A stretch of 64,000 nt of DNA from Panaeolus papilionaceus (GCA_015501605.1 JADNRZ010000028.1:1-64000); one strand, 5' to 3'. Shown: positions 47,986-61,350, numbered from the stretch's first letter. Notes: generated by a model not told the origin, from the letters alone. Program-made: numbers and translations.

Positions 47986-48732
47986 GGAACAGTTCCGAAA
48001 CTCATGGATGATTTAATTTCATTCATTAGTGTAATAGTTTGTATTGTAGGCTATTCGTTGAATTTTATTACAGTTGGCATCCGAGACACGGTCATACTAG
48101 ATACAATGCTCAGCAGAGAGGTACAGTGCGTTCGTCGACGGATGGGAGTGAATTGGAACCCAATGGAGGCGCACCGGGAAAGGTGACACGGAGAGGAAAA
48201 ACCGTGAATAGCCGTGGCAAGACCTTCAGGTGCCGTGTTATGTGTGGGGTTGGGAACGATGATCACGAATGTTATTGCTGGGGGGCTTGGATGGTGTCCT
48301 ATTGATTATATGCAATGTACAGGATAATGTTTTCATACGTCTACCCACCTCACCATCAGCATTTGGACCCCGAAAGCAAGTGTACACACGAACTGAGCTT
48401 TAGCTTTACCACTGCCTTCAAGATTATTGTCGTGTTGTGGGCAGGGTCTATTACGATGTCAGGACACACGCAACCTCAAAATCTTATATGTCTGGCACTG
48501 TTTCATTCGCGTATCCCAAATAATATATGGATACATACAACGTTGTATTTGAATCTTATGAGAGCTTTAATATAGCAACACACGCAACTCACATGAAAAA
48601 TTAAGGTAATCTTGGGTTCTGAATGTCTAGCTAACTGTACAAAGTCTACAGATAGCTATACATATATTAATACATTGAAGAAAACTTGAAATGCAATAGC
48701 GGCTCTGTTGCTCTGTGATGTGTCAGTCTCTT

Positions 48733-48840
48733 ACCGTGCTAAAGGACCGTGAGCCGTGCAGAGCCATGCAAAACCGTGGAATTTACCGTGCTGCACGGTA
48801 CTGGGTGCACGGCCGCGCGCGGCTTTGCACGGCGTTTTCC
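48733..48840. repeat. CCGTGCA-rich patch with a perfect 17-bp palindrome
   Basis: Words CCGTG, GCCGTGCA, GCACGG and GCACGGC recur within about 100 bp, including TACCGTGCTGCACGGTA (stem of 8 around one base) at about 48783-48800 and GGCCGCGCGCGGC just after. Possibly the edge of an unrecognised element extending towards 49380. Confidence 0.5.
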
Positions 48841-51800
48841 ATTCGCCCGAAAGGAAAGGGTGGGTAGTTGATCGACCCTCCAGAGGGTGCAGTTCTACCC
48901 GGAAGCGAGCAAGCGAGCGAAAAGGTTAGAACATCGTCTTTGAGCGAACGGGTGGACACGTGAACTCTCTTTCTCGTGTCGCCACTTACCGTTCTCTCGA
49001 AGACGACAGCGCGGACCGCACTGAGTAAAGTTTTTCGACCCACCCTCCGCTCCCTTTTAAGTATACGCCGTTAAGCTAAATTCTCGCATCTTTCACAGGC
49101 ATCCATCTGTCCGGCAATTCAAGGCCAATCTCTCCAGGACGAGAATTCGTAACGCTTAACTTCGGGACCCACCCACCCGTCGCGTTCTCGTCTCGACAGA
49201 GCACAGTGGCCTCATCCCGTGCCGGGCGGGAAGCACTTCATGCTTTCACCCACCCTCTAGCCACTCAAGCTTTCCTCTCTACATCATCAACATTTTATTC
49301 CCTTATCCATCATCTCATAGACCTCTACTTTAGACACCTCTATTTCTTGCTCTGCTAAATATACTTCCACCTTCTCTCCTCAGACCAGTGGCTCTCAAAG
49401 AGTGATGTACTGCTTGTTGAATGAAGGTACACCTATCGTAGACAGACATGATGATCAGGAGATTTGAGGGGTTAATCTATACGGATATACAGGTATGGTG
49501 GTGAATATTGACGGGGTGTGATAGACGGGAATGAGGTGTACTCTACACATTCGGAAGTCACTTTGTAGTGACAGCCTTGCTCTATAGAGCTAACAATGAT
49601 CGGGATGTGGGGAGGATGAACTATGGGGGAGAGGTGGTGGGGCAGAGGTGAGACATGGTAGGGTGGAGGGGGTGAGTTGTCCAGCTCAGTTCCCAAACGA
49701 CGATGATGGTGGTACGGGATCAAGCTGGATTTGATGATGGACGACTAACGTTGAGCGCTGAGCATCAATTCAAACACCGGCAACGGATTCCCATCCCCAT
49801 CCGTTGCATCAACAGCTCAACACAGGCAAGAGGATATGGACTGACAACGGCGCAATATCATGGATACAACAAAAGAACGGAAACAAAACGGATAATACAA
49901 GCTAGATATATGGGTATGGTGAACGTGGCTATGAGTAAGTATAATGGGAAGGGGTCATTTGTCAGTGGAACATTGACAGCGGTGAACGCTCGCTGCCTTT
50001 GGATTTGTTCCTTCCCTCCAAAGGATTGCAATATCTGTTGAAAGTGTGGCTGCATTCGTCACATATAGTTTGATGAATCATGGGCGTTGCAGACACTCTG
50101 GTTCCGATTCGAGCTATAGCTAGCTTTTGCAACTTCGTTTTGACCTAGAGTTAATGACTCTACAAAGGCTAGTCCCTTTTTCAACTGTGGCTCCCAGACG
50201 CGAGAAAGCAGCGGCATGACATTTGACATGGTTAACAAGGAGACATCAAATTTCCCGCGAGGGGCAATTATAAGGACATTCGACGGCTGAGACGGGTGAG
50301 TAAAAGGAAAATCTAAGAGTCCAACGAGTCCTCCAGCACCAACTAAGAGTAGCATCTGCATCAGCAGGGTCTATGCAAATGCAGAATGCGGTGAAGGCTG
50401 TACCACCTCAAAGATTAATGTTCATGATGTTAACGTCAACGCGAAACGGCGGCAAATGTTTTGCAGATTCGGGACAATGACATCGCAAGCGTAAAGATAC
50501 TAATAGATCGCATGTCGGATACTAGGGGAAAACAACCCGCAGATCAAGCAAGCGAAAGACCTGATCACAGCAGCTGCTCGCGGTAGGTTTGGGACGTCGT
50601 GTTAATATAGCGGCTCACTTTCAAGATGATACTTATCGCTTATGCACGACGTTTGTTTTTCTGTTATTGATACCTTCCTTTGTCTACCTGGTATCATATA
50701 TCTGCGCCGACTAGTACTGTCGTCGTATCTGAAAGCTAGAGGTAGTATGAGGTGCGTCTCAAGGATCATCGTGGTCTAATATCGAAACGATGGTAATGTC
50801 ATGTTCCGATAATATGCACAAATCATCGTATCAACGGGGTAGAATCTGAACACAGACGTCTCGATTGACCTGTTGTCGTTTACCTCTTTCACAATTGCAC
50901 ACTTGGGGGACAGCGACTGGGCAGCATCTGAGCCAGACCTGTCAAAGCTAGCCTATCAGCGGTGGTATAGGCATTGAGGTTCCATTTTTGATCGACAAAG
51001 CAACGGTTTAGGGTGAAATATCGCTTTTTTCGCGTTACAGCAAGGAAACTGAATAGATTGTGTTCGAGCAAACTTGAGAACGAACATCAATAGTTTTGTG
51101 CTGTCAATCGAACCTTCAATTAATAGGGTGATTCAAAGTTGGCGCATCTCCGCAGCGCTGCGGGCTTTTGCAGCAGTTTTCCCAGGACTGATTGTCACTC
51201 GGTCGTCTCCCGTTCTCTAGCCTCGAATATTAATCGCATAGTTCATTTTGAAAGTAATGCATAGTTAGATATATTCTTGATTCAAGGTTCAGAAATTCTG
51301 ACTATATCTAAAGCCATTTCCCCCGATAAAATTATTTGATTTGGGTTGGGCTGATTTTGACGAACAGGTTGGCAGATGTGCAGTGTGGTGTTTAATCATA
51401 GTAATTCTTAGCGAAAACAAAAAAGGTACACCTGATATATATATTTCAAAGGTTAAATCTTCAAGTAGCATGTTCCAAGTTATACGATTGTCAGCATTAG
51501 TAGGGGCTTCATCATATGATCGTCATCGTCGCTGGTGATTGGTGTGCCGCTAGAATCTAGTGACCTGTTGTGATTCTTGCAAACATATGTCGTTGTCCGA
51601 ATATGGGCACCAAAATCAAGGAGGATGGACACGTCACAACACGGACATTGGCAATGGCATATAGCTTCAGGGTACATCGACACCTCCAAGCTCACTATGT
51701 TGAATGGGGATACTGCCGATGAGTGGTTAATCAAAGCCCAAAACGTGTCAAGCTCTAGGCTTACCTGCATCTGACGTGGAACATTGGTTGGCGAATCCAA

Positions 51801-54800
51801 GTCGCGCACATCGCAAATCGAAACCCAGTAGTCGTAATCTGATAATACAGAGGGTCGGTGAGCTCGTTCAATGTCATCCTAGGGTACATGAATGGATCCG
51901 CGGAGTTGATTGAGGTAGATCCACAGCCAAGTCGGTGAGCTTGAGATGCAGTGACGCTACCACCTCCTATGCAAATTCGATGGCGAGCATTTCGAGGGTA
52001 GATGGGTGCTTGGCAAAAACCTGGCGTTGCTTCTGATACCCGACAATACCCGTGCTGTCGGTAACACCCATGAGGCAGGATCAGCAGCAATGACATTGAT
52101 TGCTCCAACGATCTTGTCTGCGTTGTGGTGCACGGTAACAAAATGGAGAGGAATGAGGGCGGTTAAGAGCGCCATTCATCCATGAGCCGACCACACCAGC
52201 AGAAAACGATGACCTCCCTCGTGCATGAGCGACTTGGCGAGCGTAGTTTGCATGTCGCTTCATGACGTGTCGGTAATCGTGTTGCTATCAACCAGGTTGG
52301 GTTTTGACCAAAGAAGGCCTGACCAACCGCATCCTATGAGAACCAATTCATAATCACCAAAATACATACTGTGATGAATACATATGTTCCGGGTAGGCTC
52401 CTTCCCCCGTCTGCGGGTAGAGTGGGACAAGTGGTGTTCATATTAATTGAGGTAGCAAGTTAAGGTTCAACTTGAAGTATAAGAGCATTCCGGCCAAACA
52501 CGGTGACCGTCCCCGTTTTAAACGGTACACGTACAGATGTCAAACTTTTGATGTCGAGTGTTGGCGTTTCACTTCAAACCTCCAGATCCCTGCCGGTGCA
52601 TGCTGTTGAAGCCAGTGTTATACTATAAATAAGATCAATAGGATCATGAACAACCAGTGCATAGAAACTACAGGGACTTGACACCAGTAACAAATGGCCC
52701 CTGAAAAGTAGAAAGCTACACGTAGGGGTTCGCCCGCACGAAGGGATGGAGCTAATGGACTTCATTGAATGTCAAGGGAAGTCTGTATCTGCGAAAGATG
52801 AAGGACGCCTCAATGGGAACCCTCATACCTGGGCGGAACAACAGCGCTGAGCGTGATCGCTATCGTTAAGAAAGGGGTGGCTGATGGGTGGAGGTATGTT
52901 AGCGTTAAGGGAATTTCATCCAAGTGGACACTCACAGCTTGCTCCTTGTGCACACCGAAACCGCAACTTCTCTGCGTCCCCGCACGCTAACCCTCGCAAT
53001 AAAGGTCCGTCCATAGGCAATAACATTTTGAGCACGTCACAACTTCATATCGCCCTGAAATGACGGTGAGTGGAGAGATACGGAGGGATGGTTGTGACAA
53101 ATAGTGTGTAAGATTGAACGGAGAGGGTTCAACATTTCAACATGTAATAGAGCTGAGAGATATGACCACGTTGCGCATTGTTCAGCGACGTGACCATGGG
53201 CCTCAACCCACAACACCTGCAGCTTATGCCGCCCAACACTTTGACCGTGTCTCGGGTCCTCTATTGCACCCTACGAGAACATCCAACTCCATCCTTGAGC
53301 ACTCTTGGATCCGAAATGTGAAGCAAGCCGTACTTTGAACATGAGCGCTAGGAAGGCAACTTCCTCTTGTCGACAAGACTGCGTAAAACAGGGGAGACAT
53401 TTATGACGTGGCATAAGGTGAATCTGAAAAAAGGCGAGACTGGGCAATGCTGAAGGACTGGAAGCGGTTGAGGGCTTAAACGGCGATCGAACCCGTCAAT
53501 TTGATTGCGGGAGAACATGGATGGAACAAACGGATGCGGGGATGTATTTGTATTAACATCGATGATGTATTCATTACAACTCTTCAAATGCGGTGTTAAC
53601 TAAGAAGAGATGCAAGAACAAGAGAAGAAGCGTACAAATAACGTGGCGTAGAAGATGAAGTCTTCAAATCACCCCAATCTTTGAGCCAAATGTGCACACT
53701 GTGCCGCGCATTATAAGATGGATTTAACCCATAGGCTATGTCGGGAATACGACGTGTTACACGCGAAAATACATTGTGTATATGGTTGGAAAAAATGAGG
53801 TGAAGAGCAGGGGAAAGGATGGTGTTGCGAATGAGAACAGGTGTGAGAAGGAACATGAAAAGGATAGGTTTTCTCCTTGACGACGGAGAACCGCTGAGAG
53901 ATGGAATTAACACAAAAAGGTGGCAAGGATAACATGCATTGCTCACCAAAACAACATCTCCCCCTCCTAACATAGACAACCAATTTCAACAACCCCTTTG
54001 TGCCGTCCACAAATCACGAAGGCGTTGCCTCGTGCGGCTGGACCGTTCTTGTCGTAGGGGTCATCACGTATGAAGACGTGTCTATGTCCTGTACGCGACA
54101 ACCAGGCCCGGGTCCAAGATTCCTGGAGAAGAGTGGTAGACGGAGGGATGCTGGTCGTTGAAACAACAGAGTGAGATGAGGACGCGAAACAGGTCCAGGA
54201 GGTAATGTTATCCCGCTACCCCACACGAAGCTAAGGGGACAAGGACGTGACTGGACGGAAAAGGTGGTTCTGGAAGCCTGACCTAAGTGAGAGAGGTTGG
54301 GGCGCGATCTTGCTTGGTGAAAGTGATAGTAGAGAGTCTCCTTTTCACGAACATGATGGAGTGAGTCGGTGATACGGATGTTGGACTTAATCTCGCGCCA
54401 GCGGTACTCCATGTCAAACACCCTCCATTCTCAAGTTCTGGGTTAAATCCTCCCATCCCTCTCCCGCTAAACCCTCTGGACCAGAGACCTCCGAACGGGG
54501 TACATTGCCTGTGCACTCGCCAACCGACCACTGGTAAAAATTGCTGAAGCCACTGATACAGGATTCGTGACGTGGCAGGTGGTGTGTATATTCTGGCGAT
54601 GAATGTTGCGATAGCGGATAGACTGTGGATGTCGTTCCCTAGCCACGAAGACTACCGTCTGAGGAAATCAAGGGGGTGCTTGCGAGGACTCAGTGACAGG
54701 TTCTAAAAGGGTACACACGTTAGCACAGGAGTAAAATAAAGGGATGATGAGGTAGAATAGATTGGGTGCGTGCGTAATAGTTCCTCGCCAAACACAAAGA

Positions 54801-56341
54801 TCCAACGACGGACAAATCCACAAAGACAACTGCAAGAAAACTTACTAAGAAGCCAATTTCCTCCTGGATGACACCTCTTACCCCCTACATAGCCACGTTG
54901 GCCTTGAATACTATCCATGATGGGGAGTGGTATGGACCAGCGGAAGTACCAAAGACGCGTGTGCACTTCACGTGGATTTGGATGGGTGAGGAGCACTTCG
55001 TGTAAGTCAGCCACTAAGGGATTGATCATGTGTCATTCCGCGGTAAGCTGGGGCTGGAAAGCTGTGGTCCTGGATCCAGATGTATGTAGCAGTGTAAAAT
55101 AACTGGAGAGTAGCAAGCTCAATGAGTAATGCGATACGAAGGAGAAAAATAGGAGGTGAACTCACCCTCAAACTTGAGTACGACGCAGTTAGTCGGTTAA
55201 ATTGAGGTGAGAAAGTCCAGGAAACGGAAAGGAAGGCGGGATTATGGACCAGGATATATAGCGTGAATGGCCGCTCAAAGAGCTTCAAGGAAACTCAGAG
55301 CCAAAGTCGACACAATGGCCACGAGATGGAAGAGCAGGGATATATTCTAGGATCCCAATTAGGTATGGAAGGTAGGAAATCAAACACGAGTAAACAATAC
55401 GTCAACTAATGAACTCAACATGAACTCCTATCCAAGGACGTGATTCTGATCATGATAATTGAAGACCTGTTTTCAAGGACTATACATAGTGTTCAGAGGA
55501 AAAAACGCTCACACCACCCGTTTCAACAAGGACGCCTCCACCACCTCACAATTCGTGCCGTTTGCAAGCTACTCATGAGTTGCCATTGGAATTTGGCTCA
55601 TCAACTTTCGTGGTGATTCCTTTGCCACGTCTGAACGCCTTAATCTATTCCTCTCGGACCTCGGTGACCACCACACGACAACCGTGATTAGGAAACGTTT
55701 GCCTCCTGCTCCCTACTCACATTCTTCCATCTCTTTTGCACCTTCGTGTAGCTGAATCAGTTACGCATACAGTACTGGCGGCTCAATCATTTGAATACAA
55801 CTCTTCGAATTTTCTTTACTAATATTTTTACCCGCGGACATAAAAATGACGTTTGAGAACGTTGACACACCGTGGAGTCAACCATCTTGATCGACATTAC
55901 TATACAGCGTTTCGTCGTCGATTCGGAGACTCCTGAGCATATGACGACCCTCTTCGCTAGTGGCAAAGTTATTAGATTAATATTGGCGTTTATCGGAAAG
56001 CTACCAGCAAGACTTGGATCTTTCATTTGAACGATATGTCCTAGATGCAACATGCATACCTTCCAACCATTCGCAAACCGTCCGAGTCCCTTGCTCGCCA
56101 AGCCCGACACTGGGATGCGTACATTCTAATCACCTCCTCAAATACTGAGTCAGGGAATAGTCTACATATAATTATGTCCTATCGTGAGCGTGCTTGAATA
56201 TGATATTCCCGATGTTGACTGCAACGATGGATTGGAAATGTCCCAATTAAATTAATGCTTAATTCGCAGTTAATCTCGCACCTCCTCACGTAAGTTCATA
56301 TTACAGGAATGATTCTATCGGTTTTAACCTACAACATGTAT
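48841..56341. other. Long stretch without recognisable genes
   Basis: Includes the dispersed repeat pieces at 49545-49600 (minus) and 49694-49810 (plus, related to about 9748-9860). Protein-like but unassigned minus-strand pieces occur at about 52230-51950, 55020-54860 (NPREVHTRLWYFRWSIPLPI) and 56108-55790 (SGLASKGLGRFANGWK ending at a GTATGC donor). None could be joined into a gene. Confidence 0.4.
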
Positions 56342-56794
56342 TCAAATATACTCCAACTTCCGAGCCAAATCCTCCATCTGTCTGGCGATTCTCCATATAC
56401 GAATACGACTCCACATGTTCAAACTATGGCTACAAGCTTGTCGATAGGCAAGCCACGGAAGGCGGAATTCGATGTCGCTTCCCTCATACCCCTGTTTCGC
56501 CCACATCGTCGACCAGTAATCACACTCCTTTCGTCCTGTCGGGAAGTCGAAGGGACCAGCAGGCAGAAACCAAGGTTCGATGTTTTGAATGTACCGGCGT
56601 ACAACTTGATTCGCCGCGTGTTGCAGTCGAAATTTGATCCCTTTACATGTGCCCAGGCAGCCCAGCAGCGCGCAGATGTCCTTGGGACATAACATCTCCA
56701 TGACGAGAATGAGAACATCAGTTGGAAGCGCACACTGTGACTCCACTTCATGATCTAGAGTGCTAGCGTTGCCGAGTGTCGCATCCTGAATCAT
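56342..56794 (-). CDS. F-box-like protein, short
   Basis: A 150-residue single-exon frame from the ATG at 56794 to TGA at 56344-56342. The N-terminal half has ALPTDVLILVMEMLCPKDIC and ALLGCLGTCK, the LP-x-DVL and leucine pattern of an F-box, which would contact Skp1 in SCF ubiquitin ligases. The C-terminal half (RRYIQNIEPWFLPAGP, FRLPWLAYRQACSHS, WRIARQMEDLARKLEYI) follows a common mushroom F-box family. The frame stays open upstream to about 56869, where CTACAG could be an acceptor, so an upstream exon is possible. It abuts the palindromic repeat block starting near 56880. Confidence 0.6.
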   Translation of the reverse strand: MIQDATLGNASTLDHEVESQCALPTDVLILVMEMLCPKDICALLGCLGTCKGIKFRLQHAANQVVRRYIQNIEPWFLPAGPFDFPTGRKECDYWSTMWAKQGYEGSDIEFRLPWLAYRQACSHSLNMWSRIRIWRIARQMEDLARKLEYI

Positions 56795-56879
56795 GTTGTC
56801 GATAGGAAAACTAGAAATATTCGGGATTTGCACCTCATGCGACTGGAGAATTGCAATACTGTAGTACAATTAGAAGGGC

Positions 56880-59560
56880 CTTGTATTGAAATAACCCTTC
56901 CAATGGGCCTCCCTTCGCCCTCTCCCTTTCCGCGGTATGTAGCTGTACATTCACTTGAATTAGCATTTCAATACTATTCCGATCACCAACTTGTATTCCC
57001 TCTATTCACCTCTCTGCCCTCTTCTCCATTCGAATGAATTAGTATTTGAACATGGGGCTCACGTCTGCGTTCCTGTGTGCGCTAATTGATTGACCCTTCA
57101 CGTGTACCTGATTGAAATAGTATTTGAATACACCTCCCTCTCCCTCCTCTCTCGTCCTTCCCTTCCGTTTCACATCCCTTCGACTGTTCACGTGCACCTG
57201 ATTGAAATAGTATTCAAATACTAATCCGATACCTCTCTCTCCCTCCTCTCTCGTCCTTCCCCTCCGTTTCACGTCCCTTCGACCGTCCACATATATCCGT
57301 TTGAAATAGTATTTGAATACTAATCTGGCACGGCGACACTCCCTCTCCCTTCTCTCTCTCTTCCTTCTCTTCCCTTCCGTTTCACATCCCTGCGTCCATA
57401 TTTAAATACTCATCCCCCTCTGGTCCCCTTCCCTCCCCTTTGATCTCCCTGTGTGTGTTCATGGTGCACTTGATTCATGTTCAAGCACTGATTCAGTACC
57501 TCCCCTTGCGCTCATTCGAGTCCAGTTGATCGAACGAATGTTCGATATTAAACAGTATTTAAATACTAATCAAATCTATATTTTTTTTATCAAACCTGAC
57601 CCACGGCTCACTGCCTGTCTCATGAAGTGTGTATTTTAATTCCAATTAATTAATACTTGAGAAATTGAGAAAGTGACAAGCGCGCGAAGCATGTCGGGTC
57701 TTTGATTCCTGATGCCATCAGCTCATGGACACAAGTCAATTGGAATTTTAATTGATTACTATTCAATTACTGGCTATATCTGAGATAAAAGTATTCCCTG
57801 TCGATGAGCGCCCAGTGAGATTTTTTTTTTTTCAAAATATATATGAAATTGGTATGTTACAGTCACGGTTCTTTGTTATCACCGATTATTCACACCATGA
57901 CGACAGTCGCACTTGTGACTTTCCATCCTGACATCACCAGTGACCAAGATAAAATTCTGGGAATAACTTGTTTGGCCTCTAATCTAAGAGAGAGCAGTAC
58001 TCAGAAAAGCAATCATTGGTTTAATAGCTATCTCTTTGTGTATTAAATGTGATCTTAGCATCTCTTGAAGATGCTGAATTCGAATGAAACAGCGATTAAG
58101 ATGGCTGATACCACGCAGTGCACAGCCACCCGATCTTAGGACCCTATGAAGGTCAGTAAGTTCGGTTCGGTGCATTAACTCATACATGATTACTATAATA
58201 ATTGAATAGAAAGATGTGCTATTAAATACACTCATTGCGTGCATTTTTGAGTTAGAGGAATAATTTTTGGGATGTGAACATAGATCGGCATGAAGTCTAT
58301 CATGATTCCATACGCCAATCTACATTCCCTACAACAACATTTGGTGCATTTACACTTTATCATAAAACATGCTTTCGGAGCACTCTATATCAAATCTTAA
58401 CATATTCAGGATATTAAATCCTTAATTTCAAGCTCTGCGCGCATGTTTTGACCCTTCAGAAAGGAAAATACATGTTTCGGAGGCCGGCATATAGATATCA
58501 ATGGAGGCTTCCTATTGGCTGATGATAAATTCTGTTCTGGTGTTCAACAACGGGAGAGCATTTATTATGCATTCTACCTAATAGCTCCCTTCATGATCGA
58601 CATATTCTCTCAATAAGTACTCCTTCTAGATCTGTGTTGAGTTCTGGGTCTGTAGAGTATGTATGGGCTGCTGTATCTAAAATTTTCTACGTTTTCAGTA
58701 GGGAAAATATGCAATCTAAATATAGCTCGCGCACATCATCACTCAACTTGCTATCCAGCTATACACGTGGGAGGGAACGTGTCTTTTAGATTGAACAATC
58801 TGTGCAATAGAATTACGAATTTCTATTTAAATGGTATTTAAATAGAAATCAAACTTGTGTTCACAGCTACAGCAAATACTATCTACCACTGTTCCCAACT
58901 ACTGGTAAAGCTATGCGGGAAGAGGGGGGTGCAGAATTAGTATTTGAATACTTATTCAATTGAATGTAAAGATGTATGCGATGCGAGAGAGGAGCAAGTG
59001 GGAGGTATTGAATCAGTATTTGGATACTGATTTAACTTAAGTCCAACACGGACACATGGAGGTGAAAGGGAAGGTAACGGGGAAGAAGGTGAAGGGAGGG
59101 TGTTGGATTAGTATTCAAATATTACTTCAATTGCATACATGGGAACGGACTCTGGGAGTGAAAAGGAAGGTAAGGGAGGGTGAGAGGAAGGTGAGGGGGG
59201 CATCGAATTAGTATTCAAATACCTCTTCGATACAGTTATGGGAAGGAGGAGGGAAATGATGTGAACGAGAGAGGGTATCGATTTAGTGTTTGAATAGTAA
59301 TTGAATCAATCAAATGCGCGTGAGCACGCTCAGGGACACCAACGTGTACGCACACAGGGACAGGAAGGGAGCGGAACAAGAGTGGGGCAGGATGTGTTGA
59401 ATTTATATTCAAATGCTAATTCAATTGATTGAGAAAGGGGGAGGGGAACAAGAGAGGAGGGACTCCGACGTTTCGCTTAGGTCTTGAATTTATATTGAAA
59501 TACTAATTCATTTGAAGGAAGGAGAGGGAAGGGAGGCCAACAAAACGAAGAAGACAATTA
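56880..59560. repeat. 2.7-kb block of TAGTATTTGAATACTA-like palindromes in mirrored arms
   Basis: About 17 copies of a palindrome near TAGTATT(TG/CA)AATACTA occur, among them 57038, 57118, 57208, 57308, 57553, 58938, 59014, 59109, 59209, 59284, 59403 and 59490. In the left arm (56.9-57.45 kb) they are 90-100 bp apart and separated by pyrimidine-rich spacers (CTCTCTCCCTCCTCTCTCGT); in the right arm (58.9-59.55 kb) the spacers are purine-rich. The outer ends also pair: GGCCTCCCTTCGCCCTCTCC at 56907 against GGAGAGGGAAGGGAGGCC at 59522. The 1.4-kb centre has no recognisable gene. It reads like a non-autonomous element with subterminal repeats. Confidence 0.65.
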
Positions 59561-59574
59561 CATTGTAATGTGTG

Positions 59575-59955
59575 TTGAAATACAACCTCCCTGTAATTGT
59601 AAGTAGTATTGAAATTATCCAACCACATCGGCTGGGATTTGGTACTGAGATAAGGGGTTGTGGGTGTTATGGACGCAACGTACCGATCAGGACGAACCAA
59701 CGCCCACATATTTCCAGGTCCTCGCCATGCATCAGATGATATGTCTTCGCTTGGTCTTTCCTTATCGGAAAGTAGATTCTTCCAAAATTGTTTGACGTTT
59801 TCGTAGGGAGCATCAAGGCCACATCCCGCCTCACAGATGGCAGGCCAGCTAATGAATCGACCCATGATATTCACCGTTGGACTAAAGGCTATGATAGGAG
59901 GGTCGAATGCCACGTTGATCAGTTGACCTTCATCGTTGATGTGCGCGCGACGCTC
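59575..59955 (-). pseudogene. Unassigned coding remnant next to the palindromic block
   Basis: A frame with convincing composition reads AFDPPIIAFSPTVNIMGRFI, ICEAGCGLDAPYENVKQFWK and AWRGPGNMWALVRPDRYVAS, with AHINDEGQLINV just upstream near 59950. It has no nearby ATG start and runs into the palindromic block without a sensible C-terminus, so the block may have truncated it. No family is claimed. Confidence 0.4.
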
Positions 59956-60444
59956 TCAAGTGTGAAAACAAAACACCTGATGACCGGAGTGAGGTCAACG
60001 TCGCAGAGGGCGCTCTGAGGGTGCGGGTTGGTGTTTCCGTGGTTGACAGAGCCTTCGTGAAGATAGAATAAGACTAGATTTGAAGCCGACGACGCTTCCT
60101 GATACTGAGACGAGAGACTGAGACACTAAGTTTAAAAGTGGGCCAAAAGTAAGCTGCTTGAATTTACGAAGCCTGCTGAATTAAGTACAAAATTGAAATG
60201 AACTAAACTACCGACTACGGGGGGTTCGAAACGAAACAAGAAAGCGCCAAAGCGCATAAGAAAGGGTTCTAAACAAAGGGAATGACTCGAAATGGGTGAA
60301 AAGAGGGGGTGAAGTGAGGGGAGAGGGAAGTTGAACGACGAAAAGAGGCTAAAGGTTGAATTAAATGATGAAATAAATGGGATTTTAAAGTCCGTTTGCA
60401 TTGCGGGATGTGCTGTTGCGAGGTGCGGCGTCGGTTTGTTCCAT

Positions 60445-60625
60445 TTTATGTTGTGGCGGCTGATAGGGATGATACAGAGCGACGTTCTTAGTGATAAGAG
60501 CGCGCCTTGGGTGGGGAATAAACCGTGGGTAAGCGTTGAGGCTGTGGAACGCGCGTGCGTGCGTGTTGGTAAAATCCGAAAATGAAGCGATTACGGGTGT
60601 AGGTGAGCGCGCTGCTCATCATCGT
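60445..60625 (+). repeat. Dispersed repeat, copy 2 (first copy at 10540-10705)
   Basis: Shares TGTTGTGGCGGCTG and the GCGATTACGGGT segment with the first copy, with an insertion of about 15 bp between them relative to it. Confidence 0.4.
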
Positions 60626-61290
60626 CTGTGTCGTAGTCTCCACTTTCGTCTTCGTCTTCAGCTTCTTCTTTGATTCGAGTGATGTACATCCTCAGACGAA
60701 GTAGGATGTAAGGATTGAGTTTCGGCGCAGCCTGAATCACAACTGTATGTGCACGCTGCATAACAAGAACGGTCGGCGCTTCCCCTAAAACACTGTACAT
60801 CCCCGAATCCCTTCGTCTGGGTATCGATTAATGTATTCACCATACTCCGGATTCTCTCCTGGTATGACATCGAAGACAGCGTTGACAGAATCATGGGATA
60901 TCTTGTGAGGTTTTGATAGATTTAGGGAAGGCTTGTACTGGCAGGGCATGAACGCCACTCACCCTCGTCCTCAACTTGAACAAGCAATCTAGACCTTCGG
61001 TGGCCACGGTCCCTGTAGCAGCATATCAGCACATACTCCCCAGAAGCTTCTACATCATCCTTCGAGTAATGCAGGCCATCCCTCAACCCTTGCGAAAGGG
61101 CGTATGGGAGTGGGTTGTTGTATTTTTGATCGTAGTATCATAATTGAAACAGTCCTGAACAATTGACTTTCAACCTGCGACGCCAGTCACCATCATCAAA
61201 CACCAACGACACCTGTGATACAGCGTTATCTCGTCTCCTGATGCCATATATCGCGCTCCTGTAACCTGGTCAAAGAGTCGGATATCAGCT
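60596..61290 (-). pseudogene. Decayed gene of an unrecognised family
   Basis: Reading the minus strand downward gives protein-like blocks in changing frames: ADIRLFDQVTGARYMASGDE (about 61290), VSLVFDDGDWRRRLKVNCSG, a TGA, YYDQKYNNPLPYALSQGLRD, VLICCYRDRGHRRSRLLVQV (about 61000), a GTGAGT...CACAAG intron-like gap, VNAVFDVIPGENPEYGEYIN (about 60880) and finally IQAAPKLNPYILLRLRMYIT with an acidic tail. At least two frame changes and one stop are needed. No domain is recognised. Confidence 0.45.
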
Positions 61291-61311
61291 GTGTTAGATG
61301 TCGACAACGCC

Positions 61312-61350
61312 TTGAAGCAAGCGTATCTCGGCGAGATATACTTGCTTCAA
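61312..61350. repeat. Near-perfect 19-bp inverted repeat with 1-nt spacer
   Basis: TTGAAGCAAGCGTATCTCG (61312-61330) faces CGAGATATACTTGCTTCAA (61332-61350): 17 of 19 positions pair. It lies at the 5' edge of the decayed gene read from 61290 downward. Confidence 0.85.
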
